Source: a virus
DNA length: 31,535 nt
IMG/VR virus record: IMGVR_UViG_3300007345_000150
Span: 1-31,535 of that record
Reading direction: 5' to 3' (one strand)
A program made the position numbers and the translations under genes. Under the pieces are notes generated by a model. It did no database searches and was not told the DNA's origin. It saw only the letters and a program-made list of their open reading frames with translations. This document shows, piece by piece, positions 20,080-30,800 of the stretch; position 1 is the stretch's first letter, and each line of letters opens with the position of its first letter.

Positions 20080-21660
20080 TTAGAACGTACCTCCGTCTAA
20101 TGTATTTGACCATGCTATTGTTCCGTTTGCTCCAACTTGTAGTACTTGTCCTACTGAATTAGTAGAGTCATATGCTCCGATAGCAAGTCTAGTATAAGAA
20201 CTACCACCATTTGCTCCAAAGATTAAATCACCTTCTGAAACTGAGCCAATACCTTTTATTCTTAGAATATCAGAATTAATTTCAATTGTTGTATCATCTA
20301 CTCTTACATCTAAAGTGTTACCTGTACCTAATAAACCCTCTCCTGCTGTTATCTGTCCAGCACCTGAGAATTGTGTATATACTAAGTTGTCTGTCCCTAC
20401 TGTTGCCGAGCCTGTTACTGAAGTTAAAACAAAACCATTGTCGCCATTTGTAGAACCTTCTTCAATGAATGTAAACATACCACCTGTAACTTCTGCAGAA
20501 GAATCTGCATCAGTTGTTCTTGTTAGTACAAAAGCAGTACTTCCATCTCCGACTGTTGTTACGCTATAAAGACCATTTTGAGTAGTAGTAGTTTGATTTT
20601 TAACAAGTACTCTGTTACCAGAAGTTAAAGTGACTCCATCAACTGAAATTGCACCATTTGCATCTGCTGTAAGTGTAGCTCCTACACCACCTGTTCCATT
20701 GTCATATGTAGCTGCTAAGTTTGCTGTGGTTGCTACTCTTGCTGAGTCTTTAATGTCTAGTGCTTGTTTAACGCTATCTACATAAGCTTTTGTTGTTGCG
20801 TCTGTTGCTTGGGTAGGAGTACCAATATTTCGTACTCTATTTCCACCCATATCAATAGTATTTGTAGAAGCAACATTTAATCCATTACTAAAGTCTACGG
20901 TGTTCCCGAAAGTTGCATTACCATTGATAGTTATTGTGTCTGTTGAAGCATCTCCTAAAGTAACTGCTCCGTTACCTGTAAGTGCTCCTGTGATTGTAAC
21001 TCCAGAAGAAAAAGTTGCGGCATTAGTTACTCCTAAAGTACCACTAATACTTGTATTACCTTCTCCTGATGATACTGTAAACTTATCTGTATTTACAGTA
21101 ATGTTACCTGTGACTCCTAAATTACTTCCCACATTTGCTGAACTTGTAACTTCTAAAGTACCGCCAGTATTTAGAGACATTGTTCCTACATTTATGGATT
21201 CAGAGCCATTAGTTGTTATAAATGATAAATAAGATGTTGTTCCTTCTTTTATAACAAAAGATGCTGCTTCATTATCAGCAATTAATAAATCAGTTGCTTG
21301 AGCATCTACATCTATTGCACCACCATGAGTAACTACTAAGTCTCCTGTTGGAGCTATAGTTAAATTACCTGATGAAGTTGAAATTGTATCTGAAGAACCA
21401 GTAACTACAATATTACCAGATTTAAACTGGTCAACTTTACTTTGTGCGTCTACAAGAATTGCAGAACTTGCGGTAAGTGTACCAGCAGTATGGTCAAGCA
21501 TAGCGACATATAAGTCGCCGCCTATTGTTGTAACTGTTCCATCAGATGGAGCTCCAATAAATAGCTTCTGCGAATTAGAAGAATACGCTAATTCACCAGC
21601 ACTTAATGAAGTTGGCGTGGCGGAACTGCTACTTCTTTTAATTTTAATTGTTTGTGCCAT
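20080..21660 (-). CDS. Tail fibre protein with ATKAYVD shaft repeat
   Basis: A 526-residue fibre. The N-terminus MAQTIKIKRSSSSATPTSLSAGELAYS followed by KLFIGAP is a common fibre attachment domain. The shaft (about 100-270) is a run of short beta segments such as GNITVNTDKFTVSS and ATFSSGVTITGALTGNG. At about 280-300 is NIGTPTQATDATTKAYVDSV, the well-known phage fibre repeat motif, followed by a compact domain (TTTTQNGLYSVTTVGDG) and a C-terminal segment ending TIAWSNTLDGGTF. The role is host adsorption. Between its start and the preceding gene is a 20-nt gap with AGGAC as likely ribosome binding site. Confidence 0.82.
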   Translation of the reverse strand: MAQTIKIKRSSSSATPTSLSAGELAYSSNSQKLFIGAPSDGTVTTIGGDLYVAMLDHTAGTLTASSAILVDAQSKVDQFKSGNIVVTGSSDTISTSSGNLTIAPTGDLVVTHGGAIDVDAQATDLLIADNEAASFVIKEGTTSYLSFITTNGSESINVGTMSLNTGGTLEVTSSANVGSNLGVTGNITVNTDKFTVSSGEGNTSISGTLGVTNAATFSSGVTITGALTGNGAVTLGDASTDTITINGNATFGNTVDFSNGLNVASTNTIDMGGNRVRNIGTPTQATDATTKAYVDSVKQALDIKDSARVATTANLAATYDNGTGGVGATLTADANGAISVDGVTLTSGNRVLVKNQTTTTQNGLYSVTTVGDGSTAFVLTRTTDADSSAEVTGGMFTFIEEGSTNGDNGFVLTSVTGSATVGTDNLVYTQFSGAGQITAGEGLLGTGNTLDVRVDDTTIEINSDILRIKGIGSVSEGDLIFGANGGSSYTRLAIGAYDSTNSVGQVLQVGANGTIAWSNTLDGGTF

Positions 21661-21680
21661 GTTTTTGTCCTATTGAGCTA

Positions 21681-22058
21681 TTAAAAAGCTCCTGCGTCTA
21701 TCGTGTCAGAATCTGCTGAGTCGTTACCTATCATTATAGGAACAAAAGTAGCTGAGCCATCGACATCTCGATAAACCTTTAACTGATTGTCGTCAGTATC
21801 ATAAAATAAATCTCCTTCAGCAAGATCTTGTGTGTTTGCTGATGGAGCTGTTGTTGCAACATAAAATTGATTTGCTAGAAAGTTGAGTGCGTTTTCAACA
21901 GTTGATTGCGATGATAATGTACCTACAGGATTAGACAAGCTAATTCCTGCAGCATCAGCCGCACTACCACCAACTGCCGAAGATATTGTCAAGGTTGTAG
22001 TTTGTGAAGTGGCGTTCAGGGTAGTATTATTAGGAGTAATAGTTATCGTTGTTGCCAT
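21681..22058 (-). CDS. Small fibre/structural protein
   Basis: A 125-residue protein with a Thr-rich beginning (MATTITITPNNTTLNATSQT), then a middle with ENALNFLANQFYVATTAPS and a closing EGDLFYDTDDNQLKVYRD. The 'GDLFYDT.DNQLKVY' pattern is typical of phage fibre and collar modules. The last residues (DSDTIDAGAF) resemble those of the 526-aa fibre (NTLDGGTF), suggesting related C-terminal ends. Its ATG overlaps the preceding stop by 1 nt. A short hairpin-forming sequence (GAGCT/AGCTC) spans its stop, without a T-run. Confidence 0.65.
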   Translation of the reverse strand: MATTITITPNNTTLNATSQTTTLTISSAVGGSAADAAGISLSNPVGTLSSQSTVENALNFLANQFYVATTAPSANTQDLAEGDLFYDTDDNQLKVYRDVDGSATFVPIMIGNDSADSDTIDAGAF

Positions 22059-22396
22059 TATCTTGTTACATTTTGTGTAACTCTTGCTACACCTTGAATT
22101 AATCTAGACATTGAATCAACGCTAGAATTATATATTTCTAAATCATAATAGTATTTACCTGCTGTAATATTTGCTGTTGTTGCGTGTCCAAGGGACATTT
22201 TCAGCGCACCATTTGCAGCATCTGTTATTGCACAGGTGAATGTTGCTGTTAGGGTATTTGAAGAGGGGGTAGGTCGAAGTTGAGCGGATGCTGTGTGACT
22301 TGCTAAGTTTGTAGCGACTCCGTCTTCGGCAATAGTAATCGAGAGTGCAAAGTCTGCTCCCTGATCGATAACTATATCATAATTTCCCGCTGCCAT
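22058..22396 (-). CDS. Beta-sandwich tail protein (LtfC/Gp6-like family)
   Basis: A 112-residue protein. Recognisable pattern: YDIVIDQGADFALSITIAED, then NLASHTASAQLRP, then LKMSLGHATTANITAGKYYYDLEI, then RLIQGVARVTQNVTR. This succession ('I.qG.df.l...... l....a.aqiR ... Y.yDl.......rl..G.v.v...VTR') is a widespread phage tail/neck-associated beta-sandwich family, although I know it only from memory. It is the first gene after the minus-strand consensus promoter, and AGGAG (plus 22403-22407) lies 6 nt before the ATG. Confidence 0.72.
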   Translation of the reverse strand: MAAGNYDIVIDQGADFALSITIAEDGVATNLASHTASAQLRPTPSSNTLTATFTCAITDAANGALKMSLGHATTANITAGKYYYDLEIYNSSVDSMSRLIQGVARVTQNVTR

Positions 22397-22402
22397 AAAA
22401 TA

Positions 22403-22407
22403 CTCCT
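22403..22407 (-). promoter_or_regulatory. Strong Shine-Dalgarno for the first fibre-operon gene
   Basis: AGGAG on the minus strand, 6 nt before the ATG at 22396. It follows promoter P2 directly, giving a short leader of about 15 nt from the likely transcription start. Confidence 0.65.
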
Positions 22408-22417
22408 ATATGCAATA

Positions 22418-22446
22418 ATTATACCAAAAACTTGAGGTGGTGTCAA
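22418..22446 (-). promoter_or_regulatory. Consensus sigma70-type promoter P2 for the fibre operon
   Basis: On the minus strand, TTGACA (plus 22441-22446) and TATAAT (plus 22418-22423) are separated by exactly 17 nt. The 18-nt block CAAAAATAGTTCTTGACA (22441-22458) is identical to that at promoter P1 (992-1009). Transcription should start near 22411 and serve the fibre genes and the glycosyltransferase genes to their left. It lies in an 80-nt non-coding gap, the longest in the window. Confidence 0.88.
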
Positions 22447-22476
22447 GAACTATTTTTGGGGGGTGTTTTCTTTACC

Positions 22477-22665
22477 CTACGATTTAGGATACTTGTCCTT
22501 AACTGCTTCTAACTCTGTATAAAAAGACGTTAATTTTGCATTATCCCCAAATACTCCGTCATCTATGGCGTGCCAAAGTAAATCAAGCTGAGTTCCCAGG
22601 GTTGGATAATATTTTTGTCTTTTATCAGAGTAAGTTGCATTTGCTGTTTCTAAATCTATATTCAT
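22477..22665 (-). CDS. Small XkdW-like tail protein
   Basis: A 62-residue protein with the pattern YSDKRQKYYPTLGTQLDLLW, then HAIDDGVFGDNAKLTSFYTELEAVKDKYPK. The 'R...YP..gdQLD.LwHai..g....' core is common in small proteins at the end of phage tail clusters (XkdW-like, near tail fibre genes). It predicts two helices and has no catalytic residues. It overlaps the 140-aa gene by 4 nt at its start and is the last gene before promoter P2, hence the end of the upstream tail unit. Confidence 0.7.
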   Translation of the reverse strand: MNIDLETANATYSDKRQKYYPTLGTQLDLLWHAIDDGVFGDNAKLTSFYTELEAVKDKYPKS

Positions 22666-23084
22666 GTTAATCTCCTACTTACTATTATATTTTGCCCTGC
22701 AGTATAATATTTGTCTTTTTTAAATTGTAATGTATGTCGTCCTGCCATTGTTCCTGTAAAAGTTAAATCTCCGCTTTCATATGTACCTTGAGATACTTTA
22801 TTCAAAAATATTTCAGTTCCTGCTGGACATCCTGTAACTGTAACTGTACCATCAACATCAATAGTAGTTGCAGAAAAAGTTAAACTAAATGAATTATATC
22901 CGACTACATTATCTTCAGCATCATTTATATAAAAATGGTCACAAGCAGGTATTTGTTCTAGCTCAAGAGACAAATAAGATAATCCTAATGCTGCTTGAGA
23001 ATCAATTATATCCTCTGTAACGGGAGCGTCTGCAGCCCATTTAATATCTTTATTTGAATCGTAAAATATATGATAGGTGCTCAT
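22662..23084 (-). CDS. Tail protein with PEGA-like C-terminus
   Basis: A 140-residue protein. The N-terminal part (MSTYHIFYDSNKDIKWAAD, then LSYLSLELEQIPACDHFYIND) recalls short phage tail/fibre-assembly-linked proteins that bind a preceding structure. The C-terminal part (about 75-140: VDGTVTVTGCPAGTEIFLN, then GTMAGRHTLQFKKDKYYTAG) is a single PEGA-like beta domain with the typical G..V..N......G......L..G.H.l....dGY pattern. The function is likely structural. It overlaps both neighbours by 4 nt. Confidence 0.6.
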   Translation of the reverse strand: MSTYHIFYDSNKDIKWAADAPVTEDIIDSQAALGLSYLSLELEQIPACDHFYINDAEDNVVGYNSFSLTFSATTIDVDGTVTVTGCPAGTEIFLNKVSQGTYESGDLTFTGTMAGRHTLQFKKDKYYTAGQNIIVSRRLT

Positions 23085-23662
23085 AGCCCTAATCCTCCTG
23101 TAAAATCTTTTGCTTTAAAAATTATATATGCGTAATATATTGTTTGTTTATTTGTACCAAACTCTTCCTCTGGTGCTGTGTCTGCTTCATCATCACCAAC
23201 TTCGACATTATACCCAAACTCGTGATTATAAATAGTAAGTTGAGTAGTGCTCATTGTTGTAGATATTCCCATTAGAGATATTTCGTCCCATGTAGATTCT
23301 ACTTCTTCGATTAAATCATAGCCATAGTTATTGTTTCTTGCATAACTTGGTGTATACATTCTATTTGCAACACCACTTGTTAAATCACTTGCATAACACC
23401 ATCTTACTACATAAAGAGGTACATATCCTAAACTATGACTTATTGTAGCACTTGTAGAATAATCAACTCCTGATGCATCATTAGTAGCATGTGGTGCTAT
23501 TGAACCTTCTCCTTTTGAATGAATTACTAATCCACGAACAGCCCGAGAATCAAAAGCAAGTGGAGTTGTACTACTTGTATTAGCAACATCTACTCCATTT
23601 TGCGAAACGAAAACACCAAAATCTGAAGTGCCTCTTTTACCTACTAATACTCTATTTGCCAT
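23081..23662 (-). CDS. MANR-family tail protein, paralogue 3
   Basis: A 193-residue protein starting MANRVLVGKRGTSDFGVFVSQNGVDV, with LAFDSRAVRGLVIHSKGEGS and LGYVPLYVVRW further on. It shares MANR(V/I)x(V/I)GK, the (F/Y)G(V/L)xVS..G.DV segment and an (I/A)FDS.(S/A)VR...GYxP block with the 236-aa gene. This shows gene duplication. It is likely a virion decoration or receptor-interacting protein; its acidic loop (VGDDEADTAPEEEFG, about 157-171) is unlike the others. The function is unknown. Confidence 0.7.
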   Translation of the reverse strand: MANRVLVGKRGTSDFGVFVSQNGVDVANTSSTTPLAFDSRAVRGLVIHSKGEGSIAPHATNDASGVDYSTSATISHSLGYVPLYVVRWCYASDLTSGVANRMYTPSYARNNNYGYDLIEEVESTWDEISLMGISTTMSTTQLTIYNHEFGYNVEVGDDEADTAPEEEFGTNKQTIYYAYIIFKAKDFTGGLGL

Positions 23663-24114
23663 TAGAAAAGTGCCGCCACTGAAAAACCTTTTATAACTGA
23701 TATTGTTGCAGTTATAGAAGTATCTCCTGTATTACTTATTGTTCCACTTGTAGCTCCTGTATAGTTCCCATTTAGTGTTTGTTCAAAATCATTTTGCGAG
23801 CTGTAAGATCCTTGAAAATCAGTGTATAAAAGATTTCCTGTTCCTAAATCTTCTGTACTTATTGTAGCTGTAGAGCCACTTGCAACAGTAACATTCGTAG
23901 AAGCATTTGTTCCACCTGAAATAGGAACTATTTGAAATTGTCCAACATCAATTGCTCCTGCTACAGCACCAGCATTATCTGTATTAAATACAAGCTGATC
24001 CTTTGTGCAATTTGTAATATCATCTCCTGGACGAGAAATATACAAGCCAAACTTTCCTCCTGAATGTCCAAGATTTGTATTTGTACTTTTTCCTATTATA
24101 ATTCGATTAGCCAT
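23662..24114 (-). CDS. MANR-family tail protein, paralogue 2
   Basis: A 150-residue protein starting MANRIIIGKSTNTNLGHSGG, then KFGLYISRPGDDITNC, giving the same N-terminal module as its neighbours. The rest is Gly/Ser/Thr-rich beta sequence (AIDVGQFQIVPISGGTNAST) ending in a compact ITATISVIKGFSVAALF. It is shorter than the flanking paralogues and lacks the 'GY(I/V)P' block, so it looks like a variant with a different C-terminal domain. Its ATG is 1 nt after the stop of the 236-aa gene. Confidence 0.7.
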   Translation of the reverse strand: MANRIIIGKSTNTNLGHSGGKFGLYISRPGDDITNCTKDQLVFNTDNAGAVAGAIDVGQFQIVPISGGTNASTNVTVASGSTATISTEDLGTGNLLYTDFQGSYSSQNDFEQTLNGNYTGATSGTISNTGDTSITATISVIKGFSVAALF

Positions 24115-24115
24115 T

Positions 24116-24826
24116 TTAACTCCATAGACTTGCGTCGTTCATTTTTCCATACTGACAGGGAAGGCGTAGTACAATAAACTTAAAATTAGTTGCAGTTCTG
24201 CCTCGGCCTGCACCGCCACCAGTATTTACTGCAGAGTCATAAAACCTTATTGGATTTATATTGGTTGTTGTTACTTCGTGCATTCCTGCTCTGTCTTGAT
24301 ACCTTTCTTCCATGTTGCCAATATCATAAGTTTCAACTGTTCCTTTTCTATCATCCATTGAAATACATACAGGAATATATCCAAGTGTTCCTTTTGTACT
24401 AGACCAGTTTATTCCTGTAGAAGATACGGAAGCAGCGCTACCTCCCGCATATGTCATTCCACTTCTTACTGAAGTTGAATCAAAAATTAAAGGCTCTGTT
24501 GGACTTAACACATTATCTCCTGGTTGAGATACTTGAAGTCCATATTCATTATAGGCTGCATAAAAAGTGCCATTTACAGGTAAATACTGAGTGCTTATAT
24601 TATGACTTAAAACTATATCCCAAGTGCCTCCATTTCCAACTTGATTTTTATACCAAACGTATACATCTGTACCCCCAATGTTATTAGTTCCATCTATACT
24701 AATATAAGATCCCACTCTTATTGCTTCTGCATTTGTGACGTTATAATATCCTGTTGCATTTGCAAATGCACGCTGACTTACTGTATGTACTGTTGCTAAT
24801 TTACCTATTACTACTCTATTTGCCAT
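24116..24826 (-). CDS. MANR-family tail protein, paralogue 1
   Basis: A 236-residue protein starting MANRVVIGKLATVHTVSQRAF. The module common to the three paralogues is split by a roughly 70-residue insertion (Gly/Ser/Tyr-rich, with VYVWYKNQVGNGGTWDIVLS) before YGLQVSQPGDNV. Next comes LIFDSTSVRSGMTYAGGSAAS and GYIPVCISMDDRKG, as in the 193-aa paralogue. The C-terminus has a GGGAGRGR loop and LRLPCQYGKMNDASLW. It is directly coupled to the gpJ-like gene (1-nt overlap), so it probably acts at the tail tip. Confidence 0.72.
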   Translation of the reverse strand: MANRVVIGKLATVHTVSQRAFANATGYYNVTNAEAIRVGSYISIDGTNNIGGTDVYVWYKNQVGNGGTWDIVLSHNISTQYLPVNGTFYAAYNEYGLQVSQPGDNVLSPTEPLIFDSTSVRSGMTYAGGSAASVSSTGINWSSTKGTLGYIPVCISMDDRKGTVETYDIGNMEERYQDRAGMHEVTTTNINPIRFYDSAVNTGGGAGRGRTATNFKFIVLRLPCQYGKMNDASLWS

Positions 24827-27800
24827 TATGAACTATCCGAAATTAAAATCCTTTGATTAGTTGAATCAATTACAATGTTTGCGCTTGATATTGCAGATGA
24901 ATTAATAGTCCATCCCCCAACGCTACCACCAGTTTTTGCTCCGCCTGCCAAGGTATTTGTATTAGCCGCTGTGTTAGCTTGGGCTAAAGTAGCTTTTGTT
25001 CCTGCTAAAGTAGAAGCATTGGCTGCTGCATTAGAAGCATCACTTGTAGAAGTATTCATAGCTGCTGTATTAGGGAAAGATTCAATCTGTCCTATTGTTA
25101 CAGTTGCAGCTGATATGTCTCCTTTAAAGAAAGCGTTACCTGCAGTATCTATATAAAATTGTTTTGCATGTATTGAGCCACCACTATTTAAAGTAATACC
25201 ACCAGTAGTATACCCACTTGTATCTTTTGTTCCACTATAGATTGCAGATGAATCAATAGTCCATCCCCCTACTGAGCCTCCTGTTTTGGCTCCATTTGAC
25301 AATATGTTTGTATTAGCTGCTGTATTCGCTTGTGATAAAGTAGCTTTACTATTTGCTGTATTTTGTGCAGCTGAAGCTGAGTTAGCTGCTGAATTAACTG
25401 AATCTGAAGTAGCTCCGCCTGCCTCTGTTACAGAATCTATGGTTATACTTCCTTTAAAGAAAGCATTTCCACTTGTATCTATATAAAATTGTTTTGCATG
25501 TATTGAGCCGGCACTATTTAAAGTAATACCACCAGTAGTATACCCATTTGTATCTTTTGTTCCACTGTAAATTGCGCTACTGTCAATAGTCCAGCCACCC
25601 ACACTACCACCAGTTTTAGCCCCGTTTGATAGTATGTTTGTATTAGCTGCTGTATTCGCTTGTGATAAAGTAGCTTTACTATTTGCCGTATTTTGAGCAG
25701 CTGAAGCTGAGTTAGCCGCAGCTGAAGCTGCAGCTGCTGCTCCTACTTCTGCTTCAATAGTAGAAGCTGCTGTTGCTCCTATTTGTACAGATTGCCCTAT
25801 AGCTAATGTTCCATTAGCACTATAGAACTTAATAAACTTGTTTCCTGAATCTTGTCCAATATTTACATTACCAGCACCATCAAAGTATACTCCTAAGTCT
25901 CCGTCTGCAAAGGTTGTTTTATTTGCTGTAACAAACTTACCATTATCTCCACTTGTTCCAAGTTGAATTGTATTTGCTATGTTTGCTCTATTTGTAAATG
26001 TAGTGTTTGCGCTTAATCTATTTGCTTGTAATGTTCCTTCAACGATTACTGAGCCGTCAAAAGTTTCTACTACTAAAGAACTGAAGTTTGCTGCTGTTAT
26101 TGAACCTGATGAAGTAGCTGCGGAGCCATTATATATTCTTGTACCTGCTACATCTGCACTATTGTCTGTTACTGTTATTCTATCATTTGGTCTTATTGTA
26201 CTGTCGCTAGCATTTGCTATTACAGCTGAAGCTACTGCTTGTGCGGAGGCATTATTAAGAGTACCTGCAAACTTACTTGCTTGTGCTGCTGATATTTGTG
26301 AAGTATCACTTTCTTCAAAAGTAAAGATACTTGAACCTCTAACCCCATCAACACCTATGCTACCAGCATTTACTTTTACAAAATTAAGTGTTTTTACTGC
26401 TACTGTTACGCCACCTGAATTATCGATAATAGGAATAGTTGTGCTACCTGTAAGAGTTGAACCACTTCCTATAGCTGAGTTTGCATTAAGAGAAATTACT
26501 CCACTTGCTGATACAGCTGAACTTACATTTACATCTGTTCTTGTTCCATATCTAAAACTATTTGCAGTATAAGGAGAAGTTGCATCATAAGTATATGCCT
26601 GACTTCCTTTAAATACTGTTGGACTTGAACTAAAAGTTGTAAAATCGCTAATTGTTCCGCTACTATTTGCATCAAAAGCGTGTGATTCATTTGTAAAAAC
26701 TACAGTATATGCATCTACTCCTGGTGCTCCATTATCTCCTTCAATTGATTTAGATAATGATTGTATTTTTGTAAATGTAAACTCATTACCATCACTATTT
26801 TTGACTGTAATAGTATAAGTTACTTTTGCATTATCTGCAGTCATGGAGTTATGTACTCCAAATCTTCTTGTGTATGTTGAAACAGTACTTGCAGTTCCTA
26901 CTCCAACACTAGTACCTGAAGCAGATACTCTGAAAGAAGGAGAAGCATAAGGAGAGCTTCCATCATAAGGAACTTGAGTTGTTCCGTCGTATACTACAAT
27001 ATCTGTTCCCGAATCAGTATAAGTTACTACTCCCGCATTTGTGGTTGGAAGTGTGTGTGCCTCATTAGATAATATAACAGTTATCGCATCTGCACCATTA
27101 TCACCGTCTGTTCCGTTTGTTCCGTTTGTTCCGTCTGTTCCAGGTTTTACACCGTACACTGTTAATTGGTCTCTAGCTTTAATTGCTGCAGAGCCACTAT
27201 CTCTAATTTGAACTTCTATTTTATCAGGCATATTGCTGAAAGAAGATTGAGGTGTGTATGTGTAAGTATTTGTAGTAGTATTTGCCTGACTTACATCATT
27301 TAAGAAAAACTCGTAATATACAGTTCCATCTGTATTTAATGCAGTAGCTGTTACTGTTGTACTTGAAGGAGAAGGAGTGCTTCCTGTATTTGCATAGGTA
27401 AATGCTTGGTCACCTATAGTTAAGTTTACTGTTCTTGAATCTACTCCTGCTGAGCCATTTGCACCATTTGCACCTGGTAGTCCGTCTGCTCCTTTCTCTC
27501 CACTAGCAAAATTAACTAAAGAGAATGTACCTCCAGTATTTAGTACTGAAGCTATTACAGTATCTTTCTGTCTATCGAATCTTAATGATTGTGCAAATAA
27601 GTTAGCTCCTGAGTATGTTCTGTCAGAGCCACTAGCTACAGTCATTGAAGTATCATTTTCAATATGTGCTACTCTTGCCCAAAAACGAGAAGCTCCAGCA
27701 TCGTCTAATATTACTAAGTCCCCTGCTCTAAAGTCCGATAAAAATGTTGTGGAAGACCCAACTACATTTGAACTAAATCTTTCTAAACTAAAAGTACCAT

Positions 27801-30800
27801 TTGCTTGACTTAAGTCTTCATTTGATTGTCCTAATCTTTTAAAGAAGCTAAAGTAATATGGTTGTCCTCCAGCAGCTGTAGCTGCTACATTATCTGTTCC
27901 AGCAACGACTGCTCTTAATACGTCTGTTCTTGTAGATCCTCTTGCTAAGTTTCCATCGTAATCAAATAGTAAGTACCCTGTTTCACCGTCTGCCAAACTT
28001 GAAAAGTTTTGTTGAGTAAAATTAGTGTTTCCACTTTCTATAGTTATACTTGGTACTCCAGTAGGTGGAGTAAATGTATAAGTACTTGAATCAAAATTAA
28101 CAGTAGCATTTGCACTGCCTATACTCATCCCTGTAGTTAAACTTCCGCCTCTAGCAATTTGTTGATTTAGTCCTGCTCCAATTACACCTTCACTTGGTGC
28201 GGCTACATCTGAAGGGTCAAAAGTAAACTTAGCTTGTATAAACTCAGAAGTGTACCCTTGAGTATTAACTGTTCTTATACGTACTCTGTACTCATCCCCT
28301 GGTGGTATATTTCTTATGCTAAAACTGCTTTGTCCTCTACTTCTAATTTGTTCTCTAATAAAGCCACTATTATTTCTTACTTTATCAGATTGAGGCACAT
28401 CATGTTCTAAGTCAAAACCAGCTAAGTGTTCATAAATATCATCTAATGCATTTCCGTCTGAATCTGTTCTTATAGATTTTGGTGCTGTCCATTGTACTAA
28501 AGCTTTATAGCCTCTTATTGGTTGGTCAACATCTGTAACATCTCCACCTTCTTCATCAGGTATTATTTGTATAGATACATTTATTGGCAGTGGAACTATC
28601 TCTGTTCTAAGAGGTGGTCTCATTATATCAGGTATATCTGGTATTACCCAACCTCTATCTATTTCTGTAAACTTGTTAACATCATATTCTGCTGCAGTAA
28701 TTTCAAACTGTAGCTCTTTTGTTTTTTCTTTTATACCAGTAATAATATACTCTTTTGCACTTCCAGTTACATCAGCTCCTGATGCTTGTTGTCCTGTAAT
28801 TGCATATATTACTTCACTGTTAGGTGCGGAACTAAATGCACTTGATACAGTTACATTTGATGAGTTATATGATGAAATAGGTTTTGTTTCTATTCTTTGA
28901 TCTTCTGACCATATAACTTGTACTTGGCCACCTGAATCATCTTTTAATTGTGATGCAGAAGCTTGAGTTGAGATTGCTGTTCCGTTTGCGTGTTCTAATA
29001 CAAGGTCGCCTACTTTATAATCTGTGCTGTTAATTGTAGCAGTTGGTTGCGCTATATATGCACCTCCGCTTGGATATATTAAATGTAAATCAAAATTATC
29101 TGTACCATTTAGACTTAATGCTCTATCTGTTTCGATTACAGTAGTAGTAGAAGCTTTTGCAGTTGATACTCTTCCAGAGAATTGTACATCTTTGTCATCT
29201 GCATCTTGTACAAGAATAACATCTCCAGCAACTAAAGCACCCCCATTGATACCTGTACTAAATGTTACGATTTCTTTTTCTAATTTTTCAGTAAGTAAAT
29301 GCCATCTTCCAAGTCTTTGTGCTTGACCTTGAGAAGTACAACCAAGAGCTGGTAAATCTTTTGATATTACCCTACCTGTTTGTGCAATATTATTATCGTC
29401 TGTTACTATTTCTACTGCTTGTTTATATCTATTACCTGGGTCATTCCAAGTAACCTTTACTTCATTTGTTCTAAATCTTCTAGAACTGCCTGAATAACTA
29501 AAAGTTCCTTCAATAACATTTGATTTACCAAAAGTATATATCGGGCCTTTCTCTCTGTTTGAGTTTAAACTCACTTGACCATTGTGCCAAATAAGCATAC
29601 CACGAATCATAGTACTTAAATCTTTAAGCAATCTTAAAGCATCTTGACCTTTCTGTATATATAAGTTACATGAGAAGCGAGGCTCTGTTCCGCCTTTTCC
29701 ATTTGGTACAAGTTCGTCACAGTACTTCGCTAAATTATATAAAGTGTATTTATCTACTTGTGTAAAGTCAAAATCTGGGTCTACATACTTTCCAAGACCA
29801 TATCTTGGATTTGTAAGTAAGTCCATAAATATCCATACTGGATTGCTAGTATATACAGGCATATAGTTAGGACTTGTAGCACTAAAAGTTTTTTGGTCTC
29901 CTCTAAAGTTACCGTCCCAGTCTACAGGGTTTCCTGTGTCTACACCTGTAGTAACATTACGACTATAAGAAGCAGTTGCCCTTCTTGCTCCTGTATTATC
30001 ATGTATTTCATCTGCTGGAAAATAGTTAGTAGGAACTTTTACTTTTAGTCCTCTAATTTCGTATGCTCTTTCAGGTATATCATCAAAATCTTCTGCATCA
30101 ACTATCACAGCTGCATAAGCTGTATAAGGATAAGTTAACTTATCAGTAATAATATTTTCTATAGATACTAAACTGCCTTGGTTAGTTTGTTGCCAATCAT
30201 TTTCTTTTTGATTTATTGGAGATACTCTTTGAACTTCTATTTTGTAATCAGTAAAAGGTTGGTATTTTGATATATCAAAACTAAATATACTATTGAAAGG
30301 AGCTCGTATCTGTCCATCAATCATACCGGAACTACCACCTTTGACTCTAGTATTTCTATGATAATCTCTAACATTTGAAGATAAAGTTCTTCTACCATAA
30401 ATAACGTGTTCGTTATTTGAAAAACTATCTGTTGAATCTGTTTTATATGAAAAAACTATTCTATATTCAGCAAATCCCGGTCCTTTCTTACCATTGTTTT
30501 TATTAGAAATCATTGAAGCATGATTTAAAGTTACACGAATGTAATCTACTTCTCCTGGGTCTGCTATATTCATACCAGTAGAAGCAACTCTGCTAATTCC
30601 TGATTCTCCGTTTCTATTAGGAGAAATGTCAGTATTTATTCCTAAAGCACTATTAGTTGGTTGACCTATTGATCTTAAATCTGTTTGGTCTAATGCTGCA
30701 TTTATTGAATGTGCTGAAGAAGCACTACCTATACCAGAAGGAGCAGATAGATATGCTTGTTCTCTTTCTCCTTTTCTAAATGCCCAGCCAAAGTTGTTAA

